Positions 1 through 9,069 are shown, numbered from the stretch's first letter. The stretch is 64,000 bases of DNA from Rothia nasimurium (GCF_928392795.1 NZ_CAKMTJ010000001.1:124001-188000); one strand, 5' to 3'. A program made the numbers and translations. Notes: generated by a model from the sequence alone, not told the origin.

Positions 1-1
1 G

Positions 2-1567
2 GGTATCGCCATTATCTGCAAGAACGAGCAGCTTCTGGGCAGCATCGCCGCAGAAGGTACCGGCTGGTACAACTTCTGGTCCGTTTGGGAATCAGGCGCA
101 TGGACCGTCTTCAACCAGATGGAACTCCTCTTTGTTCTGGGTCTTCCCATCGCTCTGGCTAAGACCGCCCAGGCCCGCGCCGTACTCGAAGCCGGCATGA
201 TTTACCTGACCTTCAACTACTTCGTTGCTTCTATCCTCAGCATCTGGGGCGACAAGTTCGGTGTAGACTACAGCGTTGATCTTTCTGAAGGTGCAGCAGG
301 TACCGGTCTGAAGCTGATCGCGGGTATCAAGACCCTCGACACCGGCATCTTCGGTGCCATCATCATCTCCGCTATCGTTGTATGGCTGCACAACCGCTAC
401 TTCAACACCAAGCTGCCCGACTTCCTCGGTATCTTCCAGGGCACCCAGTTCGTCTACGGCCTGGGCTTCTTCCTGATGATGCCTATCGCGCTCGCCTTCG
501 TCGCTATCTGGCCCACCATCCAGACCGGCATTGGCTCCCTGCAGGGCTTCTTCATCTCATCCGGCGTCTTCGGCGTATGGCTCTACACCTTCCTTGAGCG
601 CATCCTGATCCCCACCGGCCTACACCACTTCATCTACACCCCCTTCGTCTTCGGCCCCGCCGTTGTTCCGGACGGCATCACCAAGTACTGGGTTGCTAAC
701 CTCGAAACCTTCGCAGCATCAACCACCCCCGTCAAGGAACTCTTCCCCGGTGGCGGCTTCGCCCTGCACGGTAACTCCAAGGTCTTCGGCCCCCTCGGTA
801 TCGCAGCAGCCTTCTACACCACTGCTCGCCCCGAAAAGCGCAAGGAAACCCTGGCTCTGCTGATCCCCGTCTGCCTCAGCGCAATCCTGATCGGTATCAC
901 CGAGCCCCTCGAATTCACTTTCCTCTTCCTGGCACCCCCGCTGTTCGCAGTACACGCAGTCCTGGCCGCAACCATGTCAGCTACCATGTACGCCTTCGGC
1001 GTTGTCGGTAACATGGGCGGCGGTCTGATTGACTTCCTCTTCCAGAACTGGATCCCCATGTGGCCCAACCACTCAGGTATGGTTCTCACCCAGATCGGTA
1101 TCGGTCTGTGCTTCACCCTGATCTACTTCGTCGTCTTCCGCTTCCTGATCCTCAAGTTCGACTTCAATACCCCCGGTCGCGAAGTAGACGGTGACGAAAC
1201 CAAGCTCTACACCAAGGCTGACTACAAGGAAGCCAAGAAGAACGGCACCCTCGGTGCTGAAGGTGCCGCTGCCGCAGGTGCAGCTGCTGGTACTGCAACC
1301 GCAGTAGCATCAGACCCCTACACCCAGCGCGCAACCGACTTCCTGGCTCTGCTCGGCGGCCCCGCCAACATCACCGATGTGAACAACTGCGCCACCCGCC
1401 TGCGCGTCTCAGTAGATGACCCCTCACTGGTCGCTACCGAAGCTGACTTCAAGTCTTCAGGCGCACTGGGCCTGGTCAACAAGGGCAAGGCCTTGCAGGT
1501 CATCGTCGGTATGGACGTACCCCAGGTCCGCGACAAGTTCGAAGAAATGGTCAACGCTGGCAAGTAA
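2..1567 (+). CDS. PTS EIICB, alpha-glucoside type (5' truncated by window)
   Basis: Membrane permease plus phosphoryl-transfer domain of a sugar phosphotransferase system; it would import and phosphorylate a glucoside such as maltose or a related alpha-glucoside. The open frame runs from base 2, so the first residues lie outside the window; about 521 residues are visible. The first ~380 form the multi-spanning EIIC domain, with the family-typical stretch GITEPLEFTFLF. An Ala-rich linker follows, then a C-terminal EIIB domain whose phosphorylated cysteine lies in NNCATRLRV (codon 1388-1390). No EIIA domain is fused. The substrate is inferred from overall resemblance to GlvC/MalX-type IICB proteins. 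The regulator just downstream probably controls it. Confidence 0.85.
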   Translation, partial: GIAIICKNEQLLGSIAAEGTGWYNFWSVWESGAWTVFNQMELLFVLGLPIALAKTAQARAVLEAGMIYLTFNYFVASILSIWGDKFGVDYSVDLSEGAAGTGLKLIAGIKTLDTGIFGAIIISAIVVWLHNRYFNTKLPDFLGIFQGTQFVYGLGFFLMMPIALAFVAIWPTIQTGIGSLQGFFISSGVFGVWLYTFLERILIPTGLHHFIYTPFVFGPAVVPDGITKYWVANLETFAASTTPVKELFPGGGFALHGNSKVFGPLGIAAAFYTTARPEKRKETLALLIPVCLSAILIGITEPLEFTFLFLAPPLFAVHAVLAATMSATMYAFGVVGNMGGGLIDFLFQNWIPMWPNHSGMVLTQIGIGLCFTLIYFVVFRFLILKFDFNTPGREVDGDETKLYTKADYKEAKKNGTLGAEGAAAAGAAAGTATAVASDPYTQRATDFLALLGGPANITDVNNCATRLRVSVDDPSLVATEADFKSSGALGLVNKGKALQVIVGMDVPQVRDKFEEMVNAGK

Positions 1568-1592
1568 TCGCTAGCTAGTACCCGCTGATACC

Positions 1593-1665
1593 CCAAGGGC
1601 TCCTGAGTAAAACCACCTATACTGTATAGAACTGCAGTGACCGTGAAATACTCAGGAGCCCTTGG
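1593..1665. promoter_or_regulatory. 17-bp perfect inverted repeat covering the RBS and start of the RpiR gene
   Basis: Arms 1593-1609 and 1649-1665 are perfect reverse complements (core CAAGGGCTCCTGAGTA / TACTCAGGAGCCCTTG), separated by 39 nt. The right arm contains the AGGAG ribosome-binding site and ends on the first base of the GTG start. Transcribed from upstream, the hairpin would hide the start site. It may also end the PTS transcript, although no T-run follows. Confidence 0.7.
1617..1629. promoter_or_regulatory. Candidate operator and -10 region for the RpiR regulator
   Basis: CTATAC-T-GTATAG is a perfect 6+6 dyad with a 1-nt spacer in the loop of the larger inverted repeat. It contains a TATACT -10-like hexamer (1618-1623). 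Its position just upstream of the regulator suggests autoregulation, which is inference only. Confidence 0.45.
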
Positions 1666-2432
1666 TGGACTTACAGGAACTTGTCAACGCGCATCAGAAC
1701 CGCCTCAGCGACACCGAACGCGAAATCCTCGCCTTCATGCTCAACAACGAGCAGTTTGTTGCCGACTCAACCATCAGCGCCCTGGCCCACAAGACCTTCA
1801 CCTCGACGTCCAGCATTATCCGCCTGACAAAGAAGCTAGGGTTCTCCGGCTTCGCCGAACTGAAGTTTTTCGTGAAAAATTCACTTCTAGATGCAGCATC
1901 GCCTAACACAGATTTTCTAGAGAGCGGCCGCACCGACATCCTCAAAACCTACGAGGGTCTCACCAACGTCAACTTCGAGCCCATCCTCAAGAAAATTGAA
2001 TCGGCCCGTACCATCTACTGCTACGGAACCGGTTTTGCCCAGCGCACCGCTATTCAAGAATTTTCAAAGTCCATGCTGGCTTGCGGAAAATTCACCCACG
2101 TCATTCCGGCCTCCAGCGAGTTTAGGGGGAGCATCGGCGTCATGAAGCCCGATGACCTGGTCATCATAGCCTCCCTCTCGGGCGAGACCGAAAGCGCTCT
2201 ACCGACGGTACGGGCCCTGGCCGCCCGCAAAATCCCGATGATTGCCATCACCGCACTTGGCGTCAACACGATTTCTGCCGCCGCAGATTTTTCCCTCCAC
2301 TACGAGTCCACACCCACCGTCACTGGAACAGCCAAAGAGCCCTACCACTCTTTTGTGGCTCTGAGCGTGCTGCTGGACTACACCGTTCGCCAATACATCC
2401 AGTACATCGATACCCAAGAAAAGAATTCATGA
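1665..2432 (+). CDS. MurR/RpiR family transcriptional regulator
   Basis: Sugar-phosphate-responsive repressor. The N-terminal ~75 residues are the RpiR-type helix-turn-helix (STISALAHKTFTSTSSIIRL), and the remainder is a SIS phosphosugar-binding domain (CYGTGFAQRTAIQEF, then IIASLSGETESALPTVRA). GTG at 1665 is preferred because AGGAG (1654-1658) lies 6 nt before it; TTG at 1662 would be only 3 nt away. Its position directly after a PTS permease, behind a dyad that covers its own start, suggests that it controls the PTS gene and itself. The effector is presumably the phosphorylated PTS sugar. The 3' end overlaps the next gene by 4 nt (ATGA). Confidence 0.88.
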   Translation: MDLQELVNAHQNRLSDTEREILAFMLNNEQFVADSTISALAHKTFTSTSSIIRLTKKLGFSGFAELKFFVKNSLLDAASPNTDFLESGRTDILKTYEGLTNVNFEPILKKIESARTIYCYGTGFAQRTAIQEFSKSMLACGKFTHVIPASSEFRGSIGVMKPDDLVIIASLSGETESALPTVRALAARKIPMIAITALGVNTISAAADFSLHYESTPTVTGTAKEPYHSFVALSVLLDYTVRQYIQYIDTQEKNS

Positions 2433-2884
2433 ACGCCCTGCTCTATGCCCTGCGCGATACCCAGCGCCTCCGCACCTTCCTCTTCTGGTACTGGCTTATC
2501 AGCCCCATGGTTTTCTTCTTCTACCAGTTTGCGGTATCGCGAGGAGAGAATGTGGACTTCCGTGAAATGTTGAACGAACCCGCTATCGCCCTTGCCTTTA
2601 TCGTCAGCTGCATGTCACTGATTATGGTGGGCCTGCTGCGGGCAGCAGAAACCGAAAATGAAAATACCGAGCGCAGCTTCGGTATGTTTGCTGTAGCCCA
2701 GCAGCTACTCACCGGCAACGTTCCTGGCTTCCTGCTGAGCTACTTCTATACCCGTTCCCTCTGGGACGCCCCGCGTGAGCCCTTCGCCCCCCGCCTCCGC
2801 TGGGTTATCCTTGCGGGCATGGCCCTGCTTGGTCTCCTATCCCTGCTTACCCTGCTGGCCTACTTCAACCTGGCCACCGGCTAA
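2429..2884 (+). CDS. Small integral membrane protein, function unknown
   Basis: 151 residues, translationally coupled to the RpiR regulator through an ATGA overlap. About three hydrophobic helices are visible (residues ~17-35, 51-70 and 121-147). A polar central segment contains the acidic run AAETENENTERS. No catalytic motif or known domain was recognised. Coupling to a sugar-responsive regulator hints at a role in the same carbohydrate regulon, but the sequence gives no direct evidence of function. A strong terminator follows. Confidence 0.65.
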   Translation: MNALLYALRDTQRLRTFLFWYWLISPMVFFFYQFAVSRGENVDFREMLNEPAIALAFIVSCMSLIMVGLLRAAETENENTERSFGMFAVAQQLLTGNVPGFLLSYFYTRSLWDAPREPFAPRLRWVILAGMALLGLLSLLTLLAYFNLATG

Positions 2885-2895
2885 AAACCAACCCC

Positions 2896-2925
2896 GGCCC
2901 TGTTCCCTGGGAACAGGGCCTTCTT
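2896..2925 (+). terminator. Intrinsic terminator of the RpiR operon
   Basis: GGCCCTGTTCCC and GGGAACAGGGCC form a nearly loopless stem (2896-2920), followed by TTCTT. Confidence 0.85.
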
Positions 2926-2986
2926 GTAGCGCCTGAGAATCTGTGCTGCGGGCCCGAAAGCTCTATGATGGTAGGGAAGTTAACAC

Positions 2987-5900
2987 GTGCAGAAAGCTAG
3001 AGTAGATTCAGTGAACGAGCAGGTAAACCCTGAAACCGCTAACGAGCGTCCTACCGGTGCCGCAGCACCCTGGTCCCAGGGCCATGCACAAACCCCGCTG
3101 GAAACCCCGGACTCTACCGCTGATGAACAGGTAACAGCCCAGGTACAGGCAGGTCTTGAAGCCTGGGCCGAGCAGATGGAAACCTATACCGGCCCCGATG
3201 CCATGTTGGACTTCAACCAGGTCGACTACGTGCACATTGACCTCACCGATGCCAACTCTTCGGGTGTTGCCCAGATGTTTATGGGCAGAAAGACCCGCCT
3301 CTCTACAATCTTGCGCGACAAGTCCAAACTTGAAGCCGGTATGGTGGCTGCCCGTGCCCTGCGCACCAAAATCTTTGAGCTGGCGACCGGGCACGGCCTG
3401 GATGCGGGCTACTTCGTAGCGGGTACAGCTTCCTGGCTTTCACGCGATGTGCGCGAGGACGGAATGGTGGGGGAGAAGCGCTTTATCGCCCCTATCCTGA
3501 TGGCTCCTCTTGCTATCACCCCCCACCCCACCAGCGATGACTTCGAGATTCAGCTGACCGGCCCTGCCCAGCTGAACCCCGCCATGGTGCGGCAGATCAA
3601 GAAAGAGTACGGCATCGACCTGGGCACTATGGACGTTGCCCAGCTGGCTAACTCCATGCGCAAGCTAGATCCCGAGCCGGTCATTGAGCGCATGCGGGCT
3701 ACGACCGGTGCCGTCCCCGGCATGACCATTCGCTCTACCTATTTCATCTCGACCTTCGCAGATCTCAAGGAAAGCACCGGGGAGCTACCGGCAACCGCCC
3801 ACACCCCGCTCGTCCGCGATATTGCCCAGCTCAAGCTCAACCCGCTGGAGCAGCCCTTCGTTGCCCCCATCCACAACACCCGCGAACCCCTTGATAGCCG
3901 CGACCCTGATACCGACATGCTGGTGGTGGACGCGGACGCCAGCGGGCAGGATATCGTCGACCTGGCCCACCTGGGGCACTCCCTAGCCGTGACCACCGCT
4001 CCCGGTACCGACCAGCTCGGTACCGCAGCCAACATCGCTGCTGCCCTGATTCACCAGGGTAAGTCTGTACTTGTGGTGGGAGAAAAACGCTCAACTCTTA
4101 CTGACTTCACCAGCCTCTTGGAGCGCACCCACCTCACCGACCTCACCTTCGATCTGCTGACCGAACGCGACTCCGAGGACTACCGGCAGGAGTTCATCTC
4201 AGCGATTGTGCGCGATGAGAAGGCTCCCGCCCCCAACGTCACCGATATCCACCGGGAACTGGTAGAAACCCGTGCCAAGCTGCGCGGCCACACCGAATCG
4301 CTGCGGTTCACCGAATCCCGCTGGGGCTGCTCTGTCTACGATGCCCTGCAAACCCTGGCAGCGCTTACCGCCCAGGACCCGGCGCCCTCTACCCAGGTAC
4401 GTCTAGCCCGCACCACCATGGACGAGCTGACCCGCCGCACAGAGACCGTCCACAAGCTCCAGCGCCTAGCAGACCTCGGGGGCTTCCGTCCCTCCACCCG
4501 GGCCTCAGCCTGGCACCGGGCTAAGCTCACCAGCCCAGAAGATACCGAAGCCGCCCACGCCCTGGTCAAGAGCCTGCGTACTTCCCTGAACGAGGTGTCA
4601 GCGGGCATGACCCTCATGGCCGACGAAACCGGCCTGAAGCCCGCCACTACCATGGACGACTGGGGAACCCAGCTTGACCTGCTCGAACGTATCGCTGATA
4701 CCCTCACCCGCTTCAGCCCCGATATCTTCGACCGACCTGTCACCGACCTGATTGCCGCCACCGCGAGTGGAACCTGGCGACGAGAGCACGGCATCGACAT
4801 GTCGAGCATCCAGCGCTCCCGCCTGCGCCGGGCCGCCAAAGAATACATCGTGCCCGGCGTTAACATCTCAGACCTGCACGAGAACCTCTTCATCGTTCAG
4901 GGTCAGCGCGAAGAATGGATTGGCCTGGCTAAGGACGAACGCGTCCCCACTATCCCCGAGAACCTCGCCGACCTGCGGGCCCGCTATACCGCCCTGCTCG
5001 AAGAATTCACGGGGCTAGCTATCGTGCTGGAAGATTCCCCGGCCGGCACCCGCTTCTCATCCACACCCCTCAACCAGCTCGAAGAGAGGCTCGCCGCCCT
5101 CATCGACGACGAATGGCTACTGCGCACCCTGCCCGAGCGCGTCCGCCTCACCCGGGAACTGAGCGACCAGGGCTTGGGCGAACTCCTCGACGACTTCTAC
5201 GAACGCCAGCTCGAAAGCGACGCTGTAGCTGCCGAACTTGAACTTGCCTGGTGGCAGACCGCCCTTGAAATGATGCTGGCCTCTCAAGAACTTGAGATTC
5301 TGAGTGCAGACACCCTGCGCGACCTCGAAACCCGCTTCCGCCGGGCAGACTACTCGCACCTGGCGTCCGCCCCTGCCCGCCTGCATGCCCGCGTAGCCGA
5401 TACCTGGCGCGCCCGCATCCACGAGTACGACCACGAAGCGGCCTTCCTGCGCAGCCAGCTCAAGAGCCACGAGTTCAACCTCCAGCAGGTGCTGACCCAT
5501 GCCCCCACCATGGCCACCACCCTACTACCCCTGTGGATTACCAGCCCCTTCGCCCTCTCAGGCAAGGTGCCCACCGGTATGCGCTTTGACGCAGCGATCC
5601 TGCTCGATGCCGAGTCCACCCCGCTGGCAGCTAACCTACCTGCCCTCATCCGGGCAGAGCAGGTCATTGCCCTGGGTGACCCCCACAGCGGCTTCCCCTC
5701 ACCCTTCATGGTCTCTGCGGTAGCCCAGAACGCGCCGGTCATCAAGAACCAAAAACTGGTCAGCACCTTCGAAGCCCTAGCCAAGGTCCTGCCCGCACGT
5801 TCCCTAGCTACCGTCAATCGAGCCGTAGACCCCGCCCTCTTTGGCTACCTCAATGAACACTTCTACGGCGGGGCTCTCACCAGCTACCCCTGGGGGGAAG

Positions 5901-6919
5901 AAATTACCGACGGCACCCCGGCTCTCACCGTGGAATATGTGGACGTCACCGGGCGGGTCTCCGACAACGCCGCCCTTGATTCACCCAGCCTTGAGGTACA
6001 GCGGGTAGCCGAAATGGTCATCGAGCACGCCTACCGCAGCCCCCAGCAGACCCTAGCAGTAGTTACTACCACAGCCCGTCACGCCCAGCGTATCGCCGAG
6101 GCCGTCCGCCAGCTACTGGCGCGCTACCCCCAATTCGCCCCCTACTTCGCAGCGGGGGACGAGTCCTTCCGCGTCGTTGATGTCTCCCGCGCCGTCGATA
6201 TGGAACGAGACGTCATCATCTTCGCCCTTGGCGCCGGCAAAACAGCCCAGGGCGCAGCCCACCACTTCGGGCACCTTTCCGAGCGCAGCGGCCGCGAAAG
6301 CTTCGTGCTTGCAACCACCCGCGCCCGCCACCTCACCCGCCTGGTCACCTGCGTAACCCCCGAAGACCTAGACCCCCAGCGCCTAGAATACGGGGCCTTC
6401 GATATCTACCGCCTGCTGCTGGCCTACCGCCGTGAGCAAGAAGCCCGCGCCGCTCAGGAACTGACCAAGCCCATCACCGACAAGCTACCGGTCAACGAGT
6501 TCCTCACCAACGACCACCTAGAAGCCATCGACATGGGCGACTGGCTGCTCAACGACCTGGTGCGCCGCCTGGGCCAGCACAGGGTCACCCTGCATGAATC
6601 AGCTGTTCCTCTGATTTCGTTGATTGTGACGAGCGAGGAAGAATCCCTACTGGCCGGAGCAGTAGCTAGCCCCCGGGCCCGCACCATGGTGCAGGACGTG
6701 GACCGTACCACCCCGGTGAGGGTACCCCTGGCCGTCGTATCCGACGGATCAGACGCCTATGCCGCCATGAGCGTGCGCGAACGCTCCCGCCTGATCCCGG
6801 AGCTTCTGGCCCGTACCGGCTGGAACCACATGACCTGCTGGACTATCGAGGTCTTCTCAGACCCCGAAACCCTGGTCGGCCGGATTGGAAGCTACCTGGG
6901 GCTGGGGCGCAATGAGTAA
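2987..6919 (+). CDS. Large degenerate SF1 (UPF1-like/DUF4011-like) helicase-fold protein
   Basis: A 1310-residue protein with the layout of actinobacterial DUF4011-type proteins: N-terminal domain (~60-270), split superfamily-1 helicase core, and a C-terminal restriction-endonuclease-like domain. The usual motif residues are replaced. The Walker A position reads APGTDQLGTA (residues ~338-347, expected GPPGTGKS), the Walker B position LLDAES (~872-877, expected DEAS) and motif III GDPHSGFPSPF. Motifs V/VI are recognisable (ERDVIIF, LATTRARHL). The C-terminal domain keeps LARTGWN...EVFSDPE but lacks the usual ExDG acid pair (VVSDG). It is probably a non-catalytic DNA-binding or scaffold protein. 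GTG at 2987 has AGGGAAG 7 nt upstream and TATGAT (2964-2969) as a possible -10; GTG at 3011 is an alternative start. Confidence 0.7.
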   Translation: MQKARVDSVNEQVNPETANERPTGAAAPWSQGHAQTPLETPDSTADEQVTAQVQAGLEAWAEQMETYTGPDAMLDFNQVDYVHIDLTDANSSGVAQMFMGRKTRLSTILRDKSKLEAGMVAARALRTKIFELATGHGLDAGYFVAGTASWLSRDVREDGMVGEKRFIAPILMAPLAITPHPTSDDFEIQLTGPAQLNPAMVRQIKKEYGIDLGTMDVAQLANSMRKLDPEPVIERMRATTGAVPGMTIRSTYFISTFADLKESTGELPATAHTPLVRDIAQLKLNPLEQPFVAPIHNTREPLDSRDPDTDMLVVDADASGQDIVDLAHLGHSLAVTTAPGTDQLGTAANIAAALIHQGKSVLVVGEKRSTLTDFTSLLERTHLTDLTFDLLTERDSEDYRQEFISAIVRDEKAPAPNVTDIHRELVETRAKLRGHTESLRFTESRWGCSVYDALQTLAALTAQDPAPSTQVRLARTTMDELTRRTETVHKLQRLADLGGFRPSTRASAWHRAKLTSPEDTEAAHALVKSLRTSLNEVSAGMTLMADETGLKPATTMDDWGTQLDLLERIADTLTRFSPDIFDRPVTDLIAATASGTWRREHGIDMSSIQRSRLRRAAKEYIVPGVNISDLHENLFIVQGQREEWIGLAKDERVPTIPENLADLRARYTALLEEFTGLAIVLEDSPAGTRFSSTPLNQLEERLAALIDDEWLLRTLPERVRLTRELSDQGLGELLDDFYERQLESDAVAAELELAWWQTALEMMLASQELEILSADTLRDLETRFRRADYSHLASAPARLHARVADTWRARIHEYDHEAAFLRSQLKSHEFNLQQVLTHAPTMATTLLPLWITSPFALSGKVPTGMRFDAAILLDAESTPLAANLPALIRAEQVIALGDPHSGFPSPFMVSAVAQNAPVIKNQKLVSTFEALAKVLPARSLATVNRAVDPALFGYLNEHFYGGALTSYPWGEEITDGTPALTVEYVDVTGRVSDNAALDSPSLEVQRVAEMVIEHAYRSPQQTLAVVTTTARHAQRIAEAVRQLLARYPQFAPYFAAGDESFRVVDVSRAVDMERDVIIFALGAGKTAQGAAHHFGHLSERSGRESFVLATTRARHLTRLVTCVTPEDLDPQRLEYGAFDIYRLLLAYRREQEARAAQELTKPITDKLPVNEFLTNDHLEAIDMGDWLLNDLVRRLGQHRVTLHESAVPLISLIVTSEEESLLAGAVASPRARTMVQDVDRTTPVRVPLAVVSDGSDAYAAMSVRERSRLIPELLARTGWNHMTCWTIEVFSDPETLVGRIGSYLGLGRNE

Positions 6920-7154
6920 GCCATCAGGCGCTGATCCAGCAGGTGCAGGGGCTAAAATCCCTGGCCCCGGCTACAGTCCCGTACCCAAAAAACGGCGCGG
7001 CCACCGCCGGGCCACCGGCGGCTCAGCCTTCACCGGCACCGAACCCAAACTGGCAGGCCTCACCGAACCAAGTGCGTCCGCCCCGGCTACCGAGGGGGAG
7101 GATGCCCGGGCAACCTGGCTCAAAGAACAACGCCCACCCCACTACGGGCAATAA
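6912..7154 (+). CDS. Small basic proline-rich protein, unknown
   Basis: 80 residues. The ATG at 6912 overlaps the end of the large helicase-like gene by 8 nt (ATGAGTAA), so the two are translationally coupled. The N-terminal half is Gly/Pro/Lys/Arg-rich (PKKRRGHRRATGG), and the C-terminus ends in WLKEQRPPHYGQ, a form I associate with short conserved hypothetical proteins of actinobacteria. No membrane segment and no recognised domain. The coupling suggests a role together with the helicase-fold protein. A bidirectional terminator follows directly. Confidence 0.6.
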   Translation: MSKPSGADPAGAGAKIPGPGYSPVPKKRRGHRRATGGSAFTGTEPKLAGLTEPSASAPATEGEDARATWLKEQRPPHYGQ

Positions 7155-7157
7155 AAG

Positions 7158-7196
7158 AAGGGGCTGCCTGCCACATACCGTGGCAGGCAGCCCCTT
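7158..7196. terminator. Bidirectional terminator
   Basis: AAGGGGCTGCCTGCCA (7158-7173) pairs perfectly with TGGCAGGCAGCCCCTT (7181-7196) around a 7-nt loop. It lies between convergent genes; A- and T-rich bases flank the stem. Confidence 0.85.
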
Positions 7197-7210
7197 GAAC
7201 GTCTCTAGGC

Positions 7211-7393
7211 TTATTTGCCCTTATCGTTGGCGTAGAAACCAGAGCCCTTGAAAACCACACCGACCTGGCCGAACTTCTTGCGCAGGGTGTCTTGGCCGCA
7301 CTCGGGGCAGGTCTTGAGCGCGTCGTCCGAGAACGACTGGTGCTGCTCAAACACGTGGCCGCAGTTCTTGCACTGGTAAACGTAAACAGGCAC
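7211..7393 (-). CDS. FmdB-family zinc ribbon protein
   Basis: 60 residues starting VPVYVYQCKNCGHVFEQ, the hallmark of FmdB-type putative regulatory proteins. A zinc ribbon is formed by CKNCG and CPECG, followed by LRKKFGQVGVVFKGSGFYAND. GTG at 7393 is chosen because GGAG lies 6 nt upstream and the family begins at exactly this residue; a longer in-frame reading is possible but unnecessary. Family members are often encoded beside 5-formyltetrahydrofolate cyclo-ligase in actinobacteria, as here. The molecular role is unknown. Confidence 0.88.
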   Translation of the reverse strand: MPVYVYQCKNCGHVFEQHQSFSDDALKTCPECGQDTLRKKFGQVGVVFKGSGFYANDKGK

Positions 7394-7457
7394 GGATAAC
7401 TCCATCAAATAGGCGATAAATCTGGGGGTTATTCTACTCTGTTCTGGCGGCTCGTCC

Positions 7458-8063
7458 TCAATCACCCAGGCGGTGCAGGGTCTTCTCTGTCGCTACAAAC
7501 CGAAGCCGGGCGTCCCAGCTATCTGCCGGCAGGCCATCGAGAATTTCCCGCTCAAACACAACCCCCACGGTAGAGGGCTCTTGTGCCAGAGGGCCGAGCT
7601 GCTCAAAAAGCCGGTCATAGTAGCCGCCGCCCTGCCCCAGCCGCCGCCCTGCCAGATCGTAGGCAAGGGCAGGTACCAGGCGCAGGTCTGCCTGGATAAA
7701 GGCTTCAGCCCCGTGGCGCTCACCTACCGGCTCCACGATACCCAGCGCATTGATAGTGTGTTCTACCTGAGGCTGCCACTCTACCCAGGCCAGCTGACGC
7801 CGGGGGCGGACGACCGGCACCAGCACCCGGTATCCCTCAGCTACGGCCCGGGTTAGGGCCGGTAGCAGGGGAGGTTCAGTGGGAAGGGGCAGAAAGGCGG
7901 CAAGGGTGCTGCCTGCAGGGAGGCCTTGCCAGAGGGGAGCTAGGGTGCGTTCAAAGCCCTGAGCCGTTTCTTGATGCGGTGGGTTGTGGGTTCGGCGTCT
8001 GCGCAGGTAGCTGCGGGCAGAGGCTTTGGCCGAGGGAGCTAAGCTCGAATCTTGTGGGACCAA
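7458..8063 (-). CDS. 5-formyltetrahydrofolate cyclo-ligase
   Basis: 201-residue enzyme converting 5-formyl-THF to 5,10-methenyl-THF with ATP (folate one-carbon metabolism, cytosol). An N-terminal Arg-rich helix is followed by the family core: LAAFLPLPTEPPLLPAL, then LRLVPALAYDLAGRRLGQGGGYYDR, whose GQGGGYYD loop binds nucleotide. Translation is taken from TTG at 8063, with AGGAGG about 10 nt upstream and no closer ATG in frame. It is transcribed divergently from galU and runs toward the FmdB gene, about 64 nt away. Confidence 0.9.
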   Translation of the reverse strand: MVPQDSSLAPSAKASARSYLRRRRTHNPPHQETAQGFERTLAPLWQGLPAGSTLAAFLPLPTEPPLLPALTRAVAEGYRVLVPVVRPRRQLAWVEWQPQVEHTINALGIVEPVGERHGAEAFIQADLRLVPALAYDLAGRRLGQGGGYYDRLFEQLGPLAQEPSTVGVVFEREILDGLPADSWDARLRFVATEKTLHRLGD

Positions 8064-8163
8064 TGGGCGTATTCCTCCTGTATTAGCTGAATCTAGTCAC
8101 AATTTACCGCTTCTCATGGCGCAGAATGCAGACAAAATCTAGAATTTGGGTATTCTGAAAGGC

Positions 8164-9069
8164 ATGACTGAAAATAAATCACTCTCCGTGACCAAAGCAG
8201 TGATCCCTGCCGCTGGTCTCGGCACTCGCTTCCTTCCCGCTACCAAGGCAACTCCTAAGGAGATGCTGCCGGTAGTGGACCGCCCCGCGATTCAGTACGT
8301 TGTCGAAGAAGCCATTCGCGCTGGCCTGAACGACGTTCTGATGATTACCGGCCGCAACAAGCGTGCCCTAGAGGATCACTTTGACCGTGTCCCCGGTCTG
8401 GAGCAGCAGCTCGCTGATCAGGGTAAGGACGCCCTGCTCAAGAGCGTTGAAGACTCCAACGACCTGGGCGAAATCCACTACGTGCGCCAGGGCGATCCCA
8501 AGGGTCTGGGCCACGCCGTACTGCGCGGCAAGGTGCACGTTGGCAATGAGCCCTTTGCTGTGCTACTGGGCGATGACCTCATCGATGAAAAAGAAGACCT
8601 GCTTTCTGCCATGGTTGCTGTTCAGCAGAAGACCGGCGGCTCTGTCGTGGCTCTAATGGAGGTCCCCGAAGAGCAGATTTCTGCTTACGGCTGTGCAGCG
8701 GTACAGGCCGTTGAAGGTGAGGACGGCTTCGTGAAGGTCACCGGCCTGGTCGAAAAGCCCGCTGTTGAGGATGCCCCTTCAAACCTTGCTGTCATTGGCC
8801 GCTACGTTCTTTCTCCCAAGGTCTTTGAGGTGCTCGAAAATACCGCACCGGGCCGCGGCGATGAAATCCAGCTGACCGACGCCCTGCAGACTCTGGCTCA
8901 GGGCACCGGCGAGGGCGAAGGTGTCTACGGCGTGGTCTTTAAGGGCCGCCGTTTCGACACCGGCGACAAGCTCTCCTACCTCAAGGCCAACGTCATTCTC
9001 GCTGCTGAGCGCGATGACCTGGGCCCTGAACTGCGTACCTGGATCAAGGAATTCGCAGCCGAGCTGTAA
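8164..9069 (+). CDS. galU: UTP-glucose-1-phosphate uridylyltransferase
   Basis: Makes UDP-glucose from UTP and glucose-1-phosphate for cell-envelope sugars. The nucleotide-binding N-terminus VIPAAGLGTRFLPATKATPKE is followed by the catalytic-core segment VDRPAIQYVVEEA and the sugar-binding segment GLVEKP. About 301 residues, normal for GalU. ATG at 8164 lacks a properly spaced Shine-Dalgarno. TATTCT (8151-8156), a possible extended -10, would place the transcript start at or next to the ATG, so this may be a leaderless message. An in-frame TTG at 8146 is less likely. Confidence 0.93.
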   Translation: MTENKSLSVTKAVIPAAGLGTRFLPATKATPKEMLPVVDRPAIQYVVEEAIRAGLNDVLMITGRNKRALEDHFDRVPGLEQQLADQGKDALLKSVEDSNDLGEIHYVRQGDPKGLGHAVLRGKVHVGNEPFAVLLGDDLIDEKEDLLSAMVAVQQKTGGSVVALMEVPEEQISAYGCAAVQAVEGEDGFVKVTGLVEKPAVEDAPSNLAVIGRYVLSPKVFEVLENTAPGRGDEIQLTDALQTLAQGTGEGEGVYGVVFKGRRFDTGDKLSYLKANVILAAERDDLGPELRTWIKEFAAEL

